Assembly (NCBI GenBank): GCA_937967755.1
Contig: CALBTA010000686.1
Span: 1 to 12,936, forward strand
DNA from: an uncultured Planctomycetaceae bacterium
GTDB taxonomy: Bacteria > Planctomycetota > Planctomycetia > Pirellulales > Pirellulaceae
Direction: 5' to 3'
Length of the DNA stretch: 12,936 nt
Part shown: one piece after another, positions 1 to 5,655 of the stretch
How the letters are laid out: each line of letters begins with the position of its first letter
Position numbering within the stretch: position 1 is the stretch's first letter
The notes under the pieces: generated by a model
Told to the model about the DNA's origin: nothing
Databases searched by the model: none
The model's input: the letters and a program-made list of their open reading frames with translations, nothing else
Program-made: the position numbers and the translations under genes

Positions 1-227
1 AACCCGGTGTGAAGCACCAGCGACGTCAGGTGCATATCAAACATGCGGGCCGCCAGATAGATCACGGCGAGCACCGTCACGCCGGCCAGCATCCGCCGCG
101 ATGTCGCCTCGCCGAACCAAACCAGCGCGCAGTAAAGCGGCACCGCGATCAGCAGAATGTCAATCGCATCAACCGCGCGGAAGTTGTGGATCAGTTCGGT
201 GAAGAACTGTGTCGCCGCTTCAAACAT
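1..227 (-). CDS. cdaA: Diadenylate cyclase CdaA-type, N-terminal membrane part (partial, cut by left edge)
   Basis: The predicted enzyme condenses two ATP into cyclic di-AMP at the membrane. Only the first 75 residues lie in the window; the DisA_N/DAC catalytic domain, with its DGA and RHR motifs, would lie beyond the left edge. Visible are an amphipathic N-terminus, then IDILLIAVPLYCALVWF (about residues 22-38) and a second hydrophobic stretch, MLAGVTVLAVIYLAARMF (about 45-62), followed by LTSLVL. This order (xxDILL helix, basic linker, LxGxxVLxxxYLxAR helix, short link) matches the CdaA/YbbP N-terminus before its catalytic domain. The start is the ATG at 225-227: an in-frame TAA lies at 270-272 and there is no ATG, GTG or TTG between them. 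No clear Shine-Dalgarno is seen; instead an inverted repeat sits just upstream. The usual partner genes cdaR and glmM are not upstream here. The alternative is an unrelated two-helix membrane protein. Confidence 0.75.
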   Translation of the reverse strand, partial: MFEAATQFFTELIHNFRAVDAIDILLIAVPLYCALVWFGEATSRRMLAGVTVLAVIYLAARMFDMHLTSLVLHTG

Positions 228-228
228 G

Positions 229-265
229 ATCGCTGGAAATTGAGAATCACGGATGTTCCAGCGAT
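229..265. promoter_or_regulatory. 10-bp perfect inverted repeat next to the cdaA start
   Basis: ATCGCTGGAA at 229-238 and its exact complement TTCCAGCGAT at 256-265 are separated by 17 bases. One base separates the inner edge of the repeat from the ATG of the minus-strand cyclase gene at 227. It could be a protein operator, or an RNA stem controlling access to the start codon. The symmetry is seen directly; the function is inferred. Confidence 0.5.
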
Positions 266-266
266 A

Positions 267-296
267 AGATTACGCTCAGGCGGCAGGCGCGTTCAA
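267..296 (-). promoter_or_regulatory. Possible weak sigma-70-like promoter for the cyclase gene
   Basis: Reading the minus strand, TTGAAC (291-296) and TAATCT (267-272) are 18 bases apart. They match the -35 and -10 consensus at only four and three to four positions. The predicted transcript start would fall inside the inverted repeat at 229-265, which would favour an operator over an RNA stem. The match is weak and could be chance. Confidence 0.2.
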
Positions 297-320
297 TGGC
301 AATTGCGGCAGGCACCACCC

Positions 321-1793
321 TCAAAACCCATCCCCTTTGGTGAACCGCTTGCCGAACTGCGGCACGCCGCCGCCGCGGCCTTGCAGTTTGTTCTGCACCA
401 TCACGGCCAGCGCGGTGGCGGCGATGTGGGCGGTGGCTGAAATGATCGACTGGCCGGTTTCGCTGGCCAGGGCGTCGCCGGTTGATTGCGTCGCCTTTTC
501 GACCCAAGTGGGATCGAACTTTTGTTCGCGCCGCAGCTCTCGCCAAAGTTCGATGTGGTTGATCTCGCCCGCGGTGAAGCGGTCGAACAGCTTTCGCATG
601 TTCAAGTCGGCGGCGAATCGGCTGCGTTGGCTATCGAACTCGCTTTGCCGAAACCGCCCCAGCACGTACTGCATCCCTTCCACGTGCTGCTGCGCCGCGC
701 GGATTTCGCGCGACGCGTTGCGCTGTTGCTCGTGCATCTTGTCGACTTCGTCGCGCAGCCAAGATATGTCGGCCACGATCCGGTCGTCGGCCGCCTCGGG
801 CGTGCGCTCCGCCTGACGCTGAAGAACGCCGCCTGCCAGCGAATCCAAATGTTTCTTCAATCGGTCGATCGCCTGTTGGTAGAAGTCGCCCTGGGTGTCT
901 TCGGCGGATGAGAGTTCCGCGCTCAGTTTCTGCCGTTGCTCGAGCAGTGGTTCCAGAGATGTCGCCAGCGCATCGCGCGCATCGCCCAAGCGGTCGCCGC
1001 GCTCGGTCGCTTCGTCCAGCCCGTGGCGTCGCCAATGTTCCATTTCGATTTTTTCGAGCGCTTCGACAGCTTCCGTCAGCGACACCTGCCGGCGCTCGAC
1101 TTCGCTCTGCATCAAATCGGGCACGCTATTGAGGAAGTCGAAACTCTTGCTGGCCCGGGCGTAGCCGATCTTGCGGGCGATCCAGCGGTCCAGCCACCGC
1201 GACAATCCCCGGCGGCGGTAGGCCGGCGTGCCGAAGCCGCGGCGGTGCAGGTGCTGGAACAATCGGCTGGCCTTGTAGGCGGGCAGTTTTTCTTCCGCTT
1301 CCAGGCGGGCCTCGACGACGCGGCGTTCGAACGTGACCAGTTCTTGTTCAGATTGCAGCACGCGCGTCGACAATTCGCGAAATTGCTCGTCCCCTTCGAG
1401 CGACTGGCTCACCTCGCGTTCCAACCGTTCGCGCACGGCGACCGCTTCGTTGAGCGCCTTGGTGCTTTCGGCCAGAACGCTTTCCAACTCGGCAACCCGC
1501 TCGCCCAGCGCCGTCAATTTCCCTCGGAGTTGTTCGATCCGCCGGTCGCGGCGCTGCACGCACTTTTGCACATCGTCGCGCACTTCGCGAAACGTCGCCG
1601 CGACCGACGGCGGCGAAAGATCGGGCAGGTAGTGCTGCGAAAGCTCGGCCATCGCATCACCCTTCTCGGTCAACAGCACTTCAATGCGCCCATCAGCCTC
1701 GTCGCGCAGTTGCGTGTGTTGGGCAAGCTCGCCCTGCAACTGCGCGATGAAGTCCTCCAGCGCGGCGAGAATATCTTGGCTAGGCTGGCTCAC
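321..1793 (-). CDS. Large coiled-coil protein, function unknown
   Basis: I do not recognise this 490-residue protein. It is almost wholly helical and charged, with long heptad-like stretches at about residues 10-50, 85-170 and 225-300 and shorter ones to about 420. A basic, aromatic segment near 180-225 (RRRGLSRWLDRWIARKIGY) interrupts the coils. Near the C-terminus, residues 449-470 form a moderately hydrophobic Ala-rich helix (SIISATAHIAATALAVMVQ) followed by a Gly/Lys tail; this could be a membrane-associating or packing helix. There is no signal peptide. The start is a GTG at 1791-1793 with no visible Shine-Dalgarno, and no upstream in-frame ATG, GTG or TTG is available before the preceding gene. 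It lies 32 bases downstream of the tail-anchored protein gene on the same strand, so co-transcription is likely. A scaffolding or membrane-associated role is only a guess. Confidence 0.75.
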   Translation of the reverse strand: MSQPSQDILAALEDFIAQLQGELAQHTQLRDEADGRIEVLLTEKGDAMAELSQHYLPDLSPPSVAATFREVRDDVQKCVQRRDRRIEQLRGKLTALGERVAELESVLAESTKALNEAVAVRERLEREVSQSLEGDEQFRELSTRVLQSEQELVTFERRVVEARLEAEEKLPAYKASRLFQHLHRRGFGTPAYRRRGLSRWLDRWIARKIGYARASKSFDFLNSVPDLMQSEVERRQVSLTEAVEALEKIEMEHWRRHGLDEATERGDRLGDARDALATSLEPLLEQRQKLSAELSSAEDTQGDFYQQAIDRLKKHLDSLAGGVLQRQAERTPEAADDRIVADISWLRDEVDKMHEQQRNASREIRAAQQHVEGMQYVLGRFRQSEFDSQRSRFAADLNMRKLFDRFTAGEINHIELWRELRREQKFDPTWVEKATQSTGDALASETGQSIISATAHIAATALAVMVQNKLQGRGGGVPQFGKRFTKGDGF

Positions 1794-1817
1794 GGTGACA
1801 GGGTGAAGGGGTGACAG
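1794..1817. repeat. Three tandem octamers (GGTGACAG type) between two genes
   Basis: GGTGACAG (1794-1801), GGTGAAGG (1802-1809) and GGTGACAG (1810-1817) run head to tail, followed by GGGTG. They fill most of the 32-base gap and occupy the place where a ribosome-binding site for the GTG start at 1793 would be. On the coding (minus) strand the sequence is C-rich and offers no Shine-Dalgarno. Confidence 0.6.
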
Positions 1818-1825
1818 GGGTGCGA

Positions 1826-2203
1826 TTAGGCGAGTGCCCTAAACGTGAAATAGCCGGCCGTTGTGACGATGAGAAACAAGGCGATCATCGGGATCCAACA
1901 GCCGCAGCGGACGTATAGTTTGGCGAAGAACGTTCCGATTCCGCCGGGCGGGTCCTGGTAGGCATGGAGGTTGTCGAAGTATTGCTCGACCGCCACATCG
2001 ACTTGCTCGGCGGTAACTGGTTCGCCCGAAACCTTCGCCCCGGCCAACAGCCGCTTCCGCAAGTCGTCCTTCACCGCGTCGAGGTGCAGTTGCCGCTCGA
2101 TCAGTTCCTGGCGCGTGCGCAACTCGCTTGCCACATCCAGAATGCGGGTCATTTCCTCCAGCCGCAAGTCTGAGGTTTTCGTCGAGTTTGCGGGCGCGTT
2201 CAT
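1826..2203 (-). CDS. Tail-anchored membrane protein, DUF6384 N-terminal-like
   Basis: This is a 125-residue protein. Residues 13-50 form a helix (LEEMTRILDVASELRTRQELIERQL), followed by a basic patch, an AEQVDVAVEQYF helix (65-76), a YQDPP turn, FFAKLYVR (92-99) and one membrane span at about 102-123 (WIPMIALFLIVTTAGYFTF). From memory, the order resembles the N-terminal part of DUF6384 proteins (LDEVM..MDVVDTLRHR..LVE...LYVRRGRWG); here it is a short form that ends just after the membrane span. The predicted topology is N-terminus in the cytoplasm with a C-terminal anchor. The start is the ATG at 2201-2203; AAGG lies only two bases from it, and GAAGGAAAG lies further upstream. It is the first gene of a likely two-gene minus-strand operon and is divergent from the TelA-like gene. 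Its biochemical role is unknown. Confidence 0.7.
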   Translation of the reverse strand: MNAPANSTKTSDLRLEEMTRILDVASELRTRQELIERQLHLDAVKDDLRKRLLAGAKVSGEPVTAEQVDVAVEQYFDNLHAYQDPPGGIGTFFAKLYVRCGCWIPMIALFLIVTTAGYFTFRALA

Positions 2204-2255
2204 GCCTTGAGACTACTTTCCTTCGCCCGCCGAGGCAATTAGCATGAATGGGTCT

Positions 2256-2280
2256 TTTCGATGTTTTCCATCCATCGAAA
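2256..2280. promoter_or_regulatory. 8-bp inverted repeat in the divergent intergenic region
   Basis: TTTCGATG (2256-2263) and CATCGAAA (2273-2280) are exact complements separated by nine bases. The repeat lies near the middle of the 155-bp gap between two divergent genes, a common place for an operator acting on both. No convincing -35/-10 pair was found on either strand, so the regulatory reading is inference. Confidence 0.4.
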
Positions 2281-2291
2281 CGGGGGTTTCC

Positions 2292-2321
2292 AGCCACCGT
2301 TAAAAATATCCCACGGTGGCT
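2292..2321. repeat. 9-bp inverted repeat with A/T-rich spacer
   Basis: AGCCACCGT (2292-2300) and ACGGTGGCT (2313-2321) are perfect complements around a 12-base spacer, TAAAAATATCCC. The right arm continues as CTAGAAGCC. The core CGGTGGCTAG resembles CGGCGGCTAG in the larger palindrome at 3707-3770, so both may belong to one family of interspersed REP-like elements. It may instead be a hairpin or operator upstream of the gene at 2359. Confidence 0.45.
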
Positions 2322-2358
2322 AGAAGCCTCCGCTACTTGACTAACTGAAAGGCAAGCT

Positions 2359-3609
2359 ATGGCCATCGAAATTGAATCCACTGAAATCGCGGAAGTCACT
2401 CCCGAGCCGGCCGAATCGACGGCCGCGGGTTACCTGAATCGGGCGTTGGCCGTGCTGAAGAAGCTGGGCATTTCCGCCGGCGAGCAGGAAACGCCCGAGC
2501 TGACGAAACTGCTGGAAGAAGTGCGGCACCTGGACGAGGCGAAAGTGCTGGCCATCGCCCGCACGGTGCAGCATATGCAGTCGTTCAATGCGCTGGTTCG
2601 CGATAACGTCGAAGACATCAAAGTCGGCAACCGCTATGTCGAGATCGCACAGAGCTTCGACTCGATCCGCGAAGATTCCAAAACCCTGATTGCCCAGCTG
2701 GACGACGGCAAGATCTCCTGGCGCGAAAAGCTGGACAACCTGTGGATGATGATGCGGCGCGGTTCGCCCCACAGCCGGTTCGAAAAAATCGCCGACTTGT
2801 ACAAGGATGTTTCCCAGGATACGAAAGATCAGCTCGAGCGTGAGTTGACGATCATGGATGCCTATATCGACTTCCGCTTTTCGCTGAAGGAAGCCGAATC
2901 GCTGGCCCACGAATTGCAAGCCGAGCAGGTCGAACACCTCGACAAGGCGAAAGACAGCTTGGCCGCGGCTCAGCAAGAAGTGGATGGTTACACCGGCGAC
3001 GACGAGGCGGCCCGCAGCCGGCTAGAACTGGCCCGCGACGAAGCGACCCGGGCGTACCAGCTTGAGGACCGCCGCTACCAGTTGCTCAAAGACATTTCCG
3101 AGAACCTGTCGGTCGGTTACGACGTGGGCGAGACGCTGGTCGCCAAGCTGCGGCAAACGCACGAAGCGAAGGACCAGGTTTGGCGCCGAAGCGTGACCTT
3201 CTTCACCACGAATGAACACATATTCACAATCCTGGCGACCGTTTACACTTCGCAGCGCGGCCTGCACGAAGTGACACAGGCGACCGAGGCGATGAAAGAG
3301 GGCGTCAACGAAGGGCTGGAGGATGTGGCCGAATTGGGCCGCAGCCTGGAACGGGCGGCGCTGAAGGCCGGCTATGGATCGACGATCAACCCCGAATCGG
3401 TCGAAAAGCTGGTCACGGCGATTTCCGACTACCAGGTCGACTCGCTGGTGCTGGTCGCCGAACTTCGCGAAGAGAGCGAAACCAACGCCCGAGAGATCCG
3501 CCGCATCGTCGAAGCGGGCAAACAACGTTTCCAAGAGACCCTCGGCAAGTTCGCTGCTGGCGAAGACATTTCGCCGGCCACGCCCGCACCCGCCATTGAA
3601 CAAAAGTAA
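2359..3609 (+). CDS. TelA-like (toxic anion resistance-type) helical protein, remote
   Basis: This is a 416-residue, soluble-looking, almost fully helical protein. After an acidic, disordered start (1-22), helices run through FNALVRDNVEDIKVGNRYVEI (76-96), which recalls the early helical part of TelA proteins. A charged coiled coil covers about 155-245. The C-terminal part (about 275-397) has the TelA pattern: a helix TNEHIFTILATVYTSQRGL, a long acidic helix, then INPESVEKLVTAISDYQ and a charged ERR-rich ending (EESETNAREIRRIVEAGKQRF). This is pattern resemblance by eye; the match is remote. No signal peptide or membrane span is seen. The ATG at 2359 has GAAAGG at 2347-2352, six bases upstream, which supports this start. 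The gene is divergent from the tail-anchored/coiled-coil pair. TelA family members are linked to tellurite and envelope stress; whether this one is involved is unproven. Confidence 0.6.
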   Translation: MAIEIESTEIAEVTPEPAESTAAGYLNRALAVLKKLGISAGEQETPELTKLLEEVRHLDEAKVLAIARTVQHMQSFNALVRDNVEDIKVGNRYVEIAQSFDSIREDSKTLIAQLDDGKISWREKLDNLWMMMRRGSPHSRFEKIADLYKDVSQDTKDQLERELTIMDAYIDFRFSLKEAESLAHELQAEQVEHLDKAKDSLAAAQQEVDGYTGDDEAARSRLELARDEATRAYQLEDRRYQLLKDISENLSVGYDVGETLVAKLRQTHEAKDQVWRRSVTFFTTNEHIFTILATVYTSQRGLHEVTQATEAMKEGVNEGLEDVAELGRSLERAALKAGYGSTINPESVEKLVTAISDYQVDSLVLVAELREESETNAREIRRIVEAGKQRFQETLGKFAAGEDISPATPAPAIEQK

Positions 3610-3663
3610 CATGCATGTTCCGCGTGCCGTTCGCCCAATTACAATGAGATGACGTTCGGGTAG

Positions 3664-3683
3664 CGGAACTTGCAAAAGTTCCG
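3664..3683 (+). terminator. 8-bp hairpin with GCAA tetraloop after the TelA-like gene
   Basis: CGGAACTT (3664-3671) pairs exactly with AAGTTCCG (3676-3683) around GCAA, a GNRA-type loop. It lies 55 bases past the stop codon. It lacks a following T-tract (AAAAGACC instead), so it is a structured 3' element and possibly a weak or factor-dependent terminator, not a classic intrinsic one. Confidence 0.4.
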
Positions 3684-3706
3684 AAAAGACCCAGGTCCAG
3701 CAAAAT

Positions 3707-3770
3707 TGAGCGGCAAGGCGCTAGCCGCCGGTAAGTAACGATTCACCGGCGGCTAGCGCTTTGCCGCTCA
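3707..3770. repeat. Long palindrome, 26-bp arms, REP-like
   Basis: The arms at 3707-3732 and 3745-3770 are complementary along all 26 positions, with one G:T pair (3717 with 3760), around a 12-base loop (3733-3744). As RNA it would form an uninterrupted 26-bp stem. The right arm contains ACCGGCGGCTAGCGC. It ends 16 bases before the ATG at 3787 and has no T-tract. Its size and intergenic position suggest a dispersed REP or MITE-like element; it may also act as a bidirectional terminator or shield the transcript end. Confidence 0.7.
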
Positions 3771-3786
3771 GTTGTGAGGCGAAGTT

Positions 3787-4254
3787 ATGATCGATTTGGA
3801 AAAGAACCGCCCGTCGCTCGGCCCCGGCGGAACCGAAGGGGGAACCCTGCTGTTTTGGTTGGGCGTGGTTCTGTGCGGCGCGGCGATCGTGTTTTTCCTC
3901 GGCTCGGTCTATGTCTCTAGCGGCATGGGGATGATTCGCGGCGCATTCCACGGCCGCGGCGGCGGAGGCCACGGCGGGGGCGGAGGGTTTTGGGAAACGA
4001 CTTCGATGGGTGTGTTGTTCGTTCCGTTCCTGATCGGCACGATTGCCCTGTTCTACAACTCGAAGATGACTTGGGCCTGGATTTTGACCACCATCGGAAT
4101 GGCGCTGATCTTCGTCGAAATCCTCAGCGGCCTGCGGTTCGAATTCCGGATGAAGGCGCTCTACCTGATCCTGATGATCCTCATTTTCTCAGCCGGCTCG
4201 GCCTTGGTATTGAGGTCGTACTTCCCGGTCGGAAAGAAAGAAAGCCCTGATTGA
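3787..4254 (+). CDS. Four-helix membrane protein with Gly/His-rich loop, unknown function
   Basis: I do not recognise this 155-residue protein. Four membrane spans are visible at about 20-43, 74-90, 95-114 and 123-143. Between the first and second lies a loop of about 25 residues with HGRGGGGHGGGGG (55-67), which is flexible and could bind metal, though no family motif supports that. The N-terminal tail (MIDLEKNRPS) is probably cytoplasmic, and the C-terminus ends in a short charged tail (KKESPD). The start is supported by GAGG at 3776-3779, seven bases before the ATG. A large palindrome upstream and a hairpin 11 bases after the stop suggest a single-gene transcript. The pattern is common among uncharacterised planctomycete membrane proteins. 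Confidence 0.7.
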   Translation: MIDLEKNRPSLGPGGTEGGTLLFWLGVVLCGAAIVFFLGSVYVSSGMGMIRGAFHGRGGGGHGGGGGFWETTSMGVLFVPFLIGTIALFYNSKMTWAWILTTIGMALIFVEILSGLRFEFRMKALYLILMILIFSAGSALVLRSYFPVGKKESPD

Positions 4255-4265
4255 CTCCGGTTTTG

Positions 4266-4285
4266 GCACTGGCCCCAGCCAGTGC
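4266..4285 (+). terminator. 8-bp hairpin after the membrane protein gene
   Basis: GCACTGGC (4266-4273) pairs exactly with GCCAGTGC (4278-4285) around CCCA. It begins 11 bases after the stop codon at 4254, and no T-tract follows. It may be a transcript-end stem or a copy of a short dispersed palindrome. Confidence 0.4.
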
Positions 4286-4380
4286 GATGCCGATAGTGGC
4301 TTGCGGTTATGAATCGCGCCCAGCGCCAACGCGCCAGGGCTCAGACCTACAAGACCGGCAGTCCGTTTGCAGTACCGTCT

Positions 4381-4431
4381 GGCAATTCCCCACCACGGTA
4401 GGCTCCCTTACGGCGGCGTAGTGGAGTTGCC
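4381..4431. other. Structured intergenic segment with imperfect inverted repeat
   Basis: GGCAATTCC (4381-4389) pairs with GGAGTTGCC (4423-4431) with one G:U pair. A competing pair exists between CTGGCA (4379-4384) and TGCCAG (4434-4439). The rest of the 268-bp gap between 4254 and 4523 shows no coding signal. It could be a 5' leader structure, a small RNA or a decayed repeat. Confidence 0.3.
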
Positions 4432-4506
4432 CCTGCCAGCTTCGCAAACCTGAACTCTGTCGGGGCACGGGGCGTTGTCCGTGCGGCTATTGGATTCGTT
4501 CTCTGC

Positions 4507-4512
4507 TACAAT
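4507..4512 (+). promoter_or_regulatory. Possible -10 element close to the SRPBCC gene start
   Basis: TACAAT (4507-4512) matches the -10 consensus TATAAT at five of six positions and ends 10 bases before the ATG at 4523. A transcript from it would have a leader of about four bases. No good -35 lies 16-18 bases upstream. AGGA at 4514-4517 could be a Shine-Dalgarno for a longer transcript, so the two readings compete. Confidence 0.3.
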
Positions 4513-4522
4513 TAGGAACATC

Positions 4523-4993
4523 ATGCCCAAGATTACCGTAGAGAAGTTGATCGATGCGCCGCTGGACGAGGTGTTTCGGACCGTCGCGCACGTGGAGGAG
4601 TTTTCCAAGGTTGTGCCGCATATCACGAAGATCGAATTCTTGACCGATCAGCAGACGGGCGTCGGCACGCGGTTTAAGGAAACCCGGCTGATGAATGGGA
4701 AGGAAGCGACCGTGGAGTTGGAGGTGACTGAGTACGAGAAGGACGATCACACGCGAATCGTTTCCGACACGCACGGCACGGTTTGGGATACGCTGTTCAC
4801 TGTTTCGCGCGAGGGTGAGCGGACGAAGCTACTGATGGAGATGGACGCGAGGGCGTACAAGCTGCTGCCGAAGCTGATGAACCCGCTGATCTGCGGGATG
4901 ATTCGCAAGGCGGTCGAATCTGATATGGATGCCGTCAAGGCTTACTGCGAGGCGGGCAATGGCGGGGCGCATGATGGCAATGCGTCTGCGTGA
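4523..4993 (+). CDS. SRPBCC (START-like) family protein
   Basis: The product has 156 residues, typical for single-domain SRPBCC proteins, which form a helix-grip fold around a hydrophobic pocket. The pattern is clear: an N-terminal strand (MPKITVEKLIDAPLDEVFRTV, with IDAP before helix 1), then HVEEFSKVVPHITKIEFL, a GVGTRFKET strand, VELEVTEYEKDDHTRIVS, a WDTLFTVSREGERTKLLMEM strand pair, and a long C-terminal helix (MIRKAVESDMDAVKAYCE). No catalytic motif allows the ligand to be named. The start at 4523 has AGGA five bases upstream (4514-4517) and begins at the expected first strand; an in-frame ATG at 4475 would only add an unconserved-looking stretch. Its 3' end overlaps the glycosylase gene, so translation is probably coupled. 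Confidence 0.85.
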   Translation: MPKITVEKLIDAPLDEVFRTVAHVEEFSKVVPHITKIEFLTDQQTGVGTRFKETRLMNGKEATVELEVTEYEKDDHTRIVSDTHGTVWDTLFTVSREGERTKLLMEMDARAYKLLPKLMNPLICGMIRKAVESDMDAVKAYCEAGNGGAHDGNASA

Positions 4994-5636
4994 TGTGTTC
5001 GACCGGTTGCTCGCCGCTTACGGGCCGCAAGGTTGGTGGCCGGGCGAGTCGCCGTTCGAAGTGATTGTGGGCGCAGTGCTGACGCAGAACACTTCGTGGA
5101 AGAACGTTGAAAAAGCGATTGCAAACCTACGCGACTCCGGTGTGCTTTCGCCGCAACGGTTGAGCGCGCTGCGGCACGAAGAGTTGGCCGAATTGATCCA
5201 GCCTGCCGGATACTATCGCTTGAAGGCCCGGCGGCTGATGAATTTGTTGAACCTGTTGATGACGGCCTACGATGGTTCGCTTGAGGCGATGTTCGAAGCC
5301 GACATGTCGGAACTGCGTGAGCAGTTGCTGTCGGTCAACGGAATCGGCCCGGAAACTGCCGATTCGATCTTGCTGTACGCGGCCGAGATACCGACTTTCG
5401 TCGTCGATACTTACACTGCCCGCGTGCTGAAGCGTCACGCGTGGATCGAAGCGGAAGCGGATTACCATACGATCGAGGATCATTTCGAGAGCCACCTGGA
5501 AAAGGACGCCGCGCTGTTCAACGAATTTCATGCGCTGCTCGTCCGCGTCGGCAACCAGCACTGCCGCCGTCAGCCAAAGTGCGAAGGCTGCCCGCTCGAG
5601 TGTATGCTGCCGGAGTCGGGGGTGCAGGAGATGTGA
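4959..5636 (+). CDS. Endonuclease III/MagIII-like HhH-GPD DNA glycosylase
   Basis: This is a 225-residue base-excision repair enzyme of the HhH-GPD superfamily. Visible are VLTQNTSWKNVEKAI (40-54), the substrate-pocket helix; the helix-hairpin-helix LLSVNGIGPETADSILLY (123-140); and the catalytic aspartate in FVVDTYTARV (D150). The usual endonuclease III lysine in GxGxKTA is Glu (E132), so a lyase-deficient, monofunctional glycosylase is expected. The GIGxExADSILxY..VVD string is closest to 3-methyladenine glycosylase III. A C-terminal cluster, C202-x5-C208-x2-C211-x3-C215, probably holds a 4Fe-4S centre, with spacing shorter than Nth (C-x6-C-x2-C-x5-C). The start was chosen for GAGG six bases upstream (4949-4952); ATGs at 4971, 4974 and 4980 are also possible, and 4980 would give the MRLRDVF start. 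It overlaps the SRPBCC gene by 35 bases. Confidence 0.85.
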   Translation: MAGRMMAMRLRDVFDRLLAAYGPQGWWPGESPFEVIVGAVLTQNTSWKNVEKAIANLRDSGVLSPQRLSALRHEELAELIQPAGYYRLKARRLMNLLNLLMTAYDGSLEAMFEADMSELREQLLSVNGIGPETADSILLYAAEIPTFVVDTYTARVLKRHAWIEAEADYHTIEDHFESHLEKDAALFNEFHALLVRVGNQHCRRQPKCEGCPLECMLPESGVQEM

Positions 5637-5655
5637 AACACCTTTGTGGAATGCC

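Noticed and set aside
9..440. 143-codon open frame on the plus strand at the left edge
   Set aside because: It is extremely rich in Arg and His, and overlaps both the cyclase start and the end of the coiled-coil gene on the other strand. The opposite strand gives a coherent membrane protein.
936..1814. 292-codon open frame on the plus strand
   Set aside because: It lies wholly antisense to the 490-residue coiled-coil gene, is rich in Arg, Gln and Phe in a way typical of a high-GC shadow frame, and has no domain pattern or convincing start.
1794..1817. CRISPR-like repeat array
   Set aside because: The units are only eight bases long, contiguous, without spacers, and there are no cas genes.
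1839..2976. Minus-strand open frames of 186 and 211 codons around the divergent region
   Set aside because: They overlap the better-supported tail-anchored protein and TelA-like genes and cross the palindromic intergenic region; their composition is that of shadow frames.
4475..4522. Upstream in-frame ATG extending the SRPBCC gene by 16 codons
   Set aside because: The extra residues precede the expected first strand of the fold and would run through the TACAAT/AGGA signals; the ATG at 4523 has better support.
5530..5655. Extended start for the YkgJ gene at 5530
   Set aside because: It would overlap the glycosylase coding sequence by more than 100 bases and encode a Ser/Arg-rich shadow of it. 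The GTG at 5656 gives a sensible spacing.
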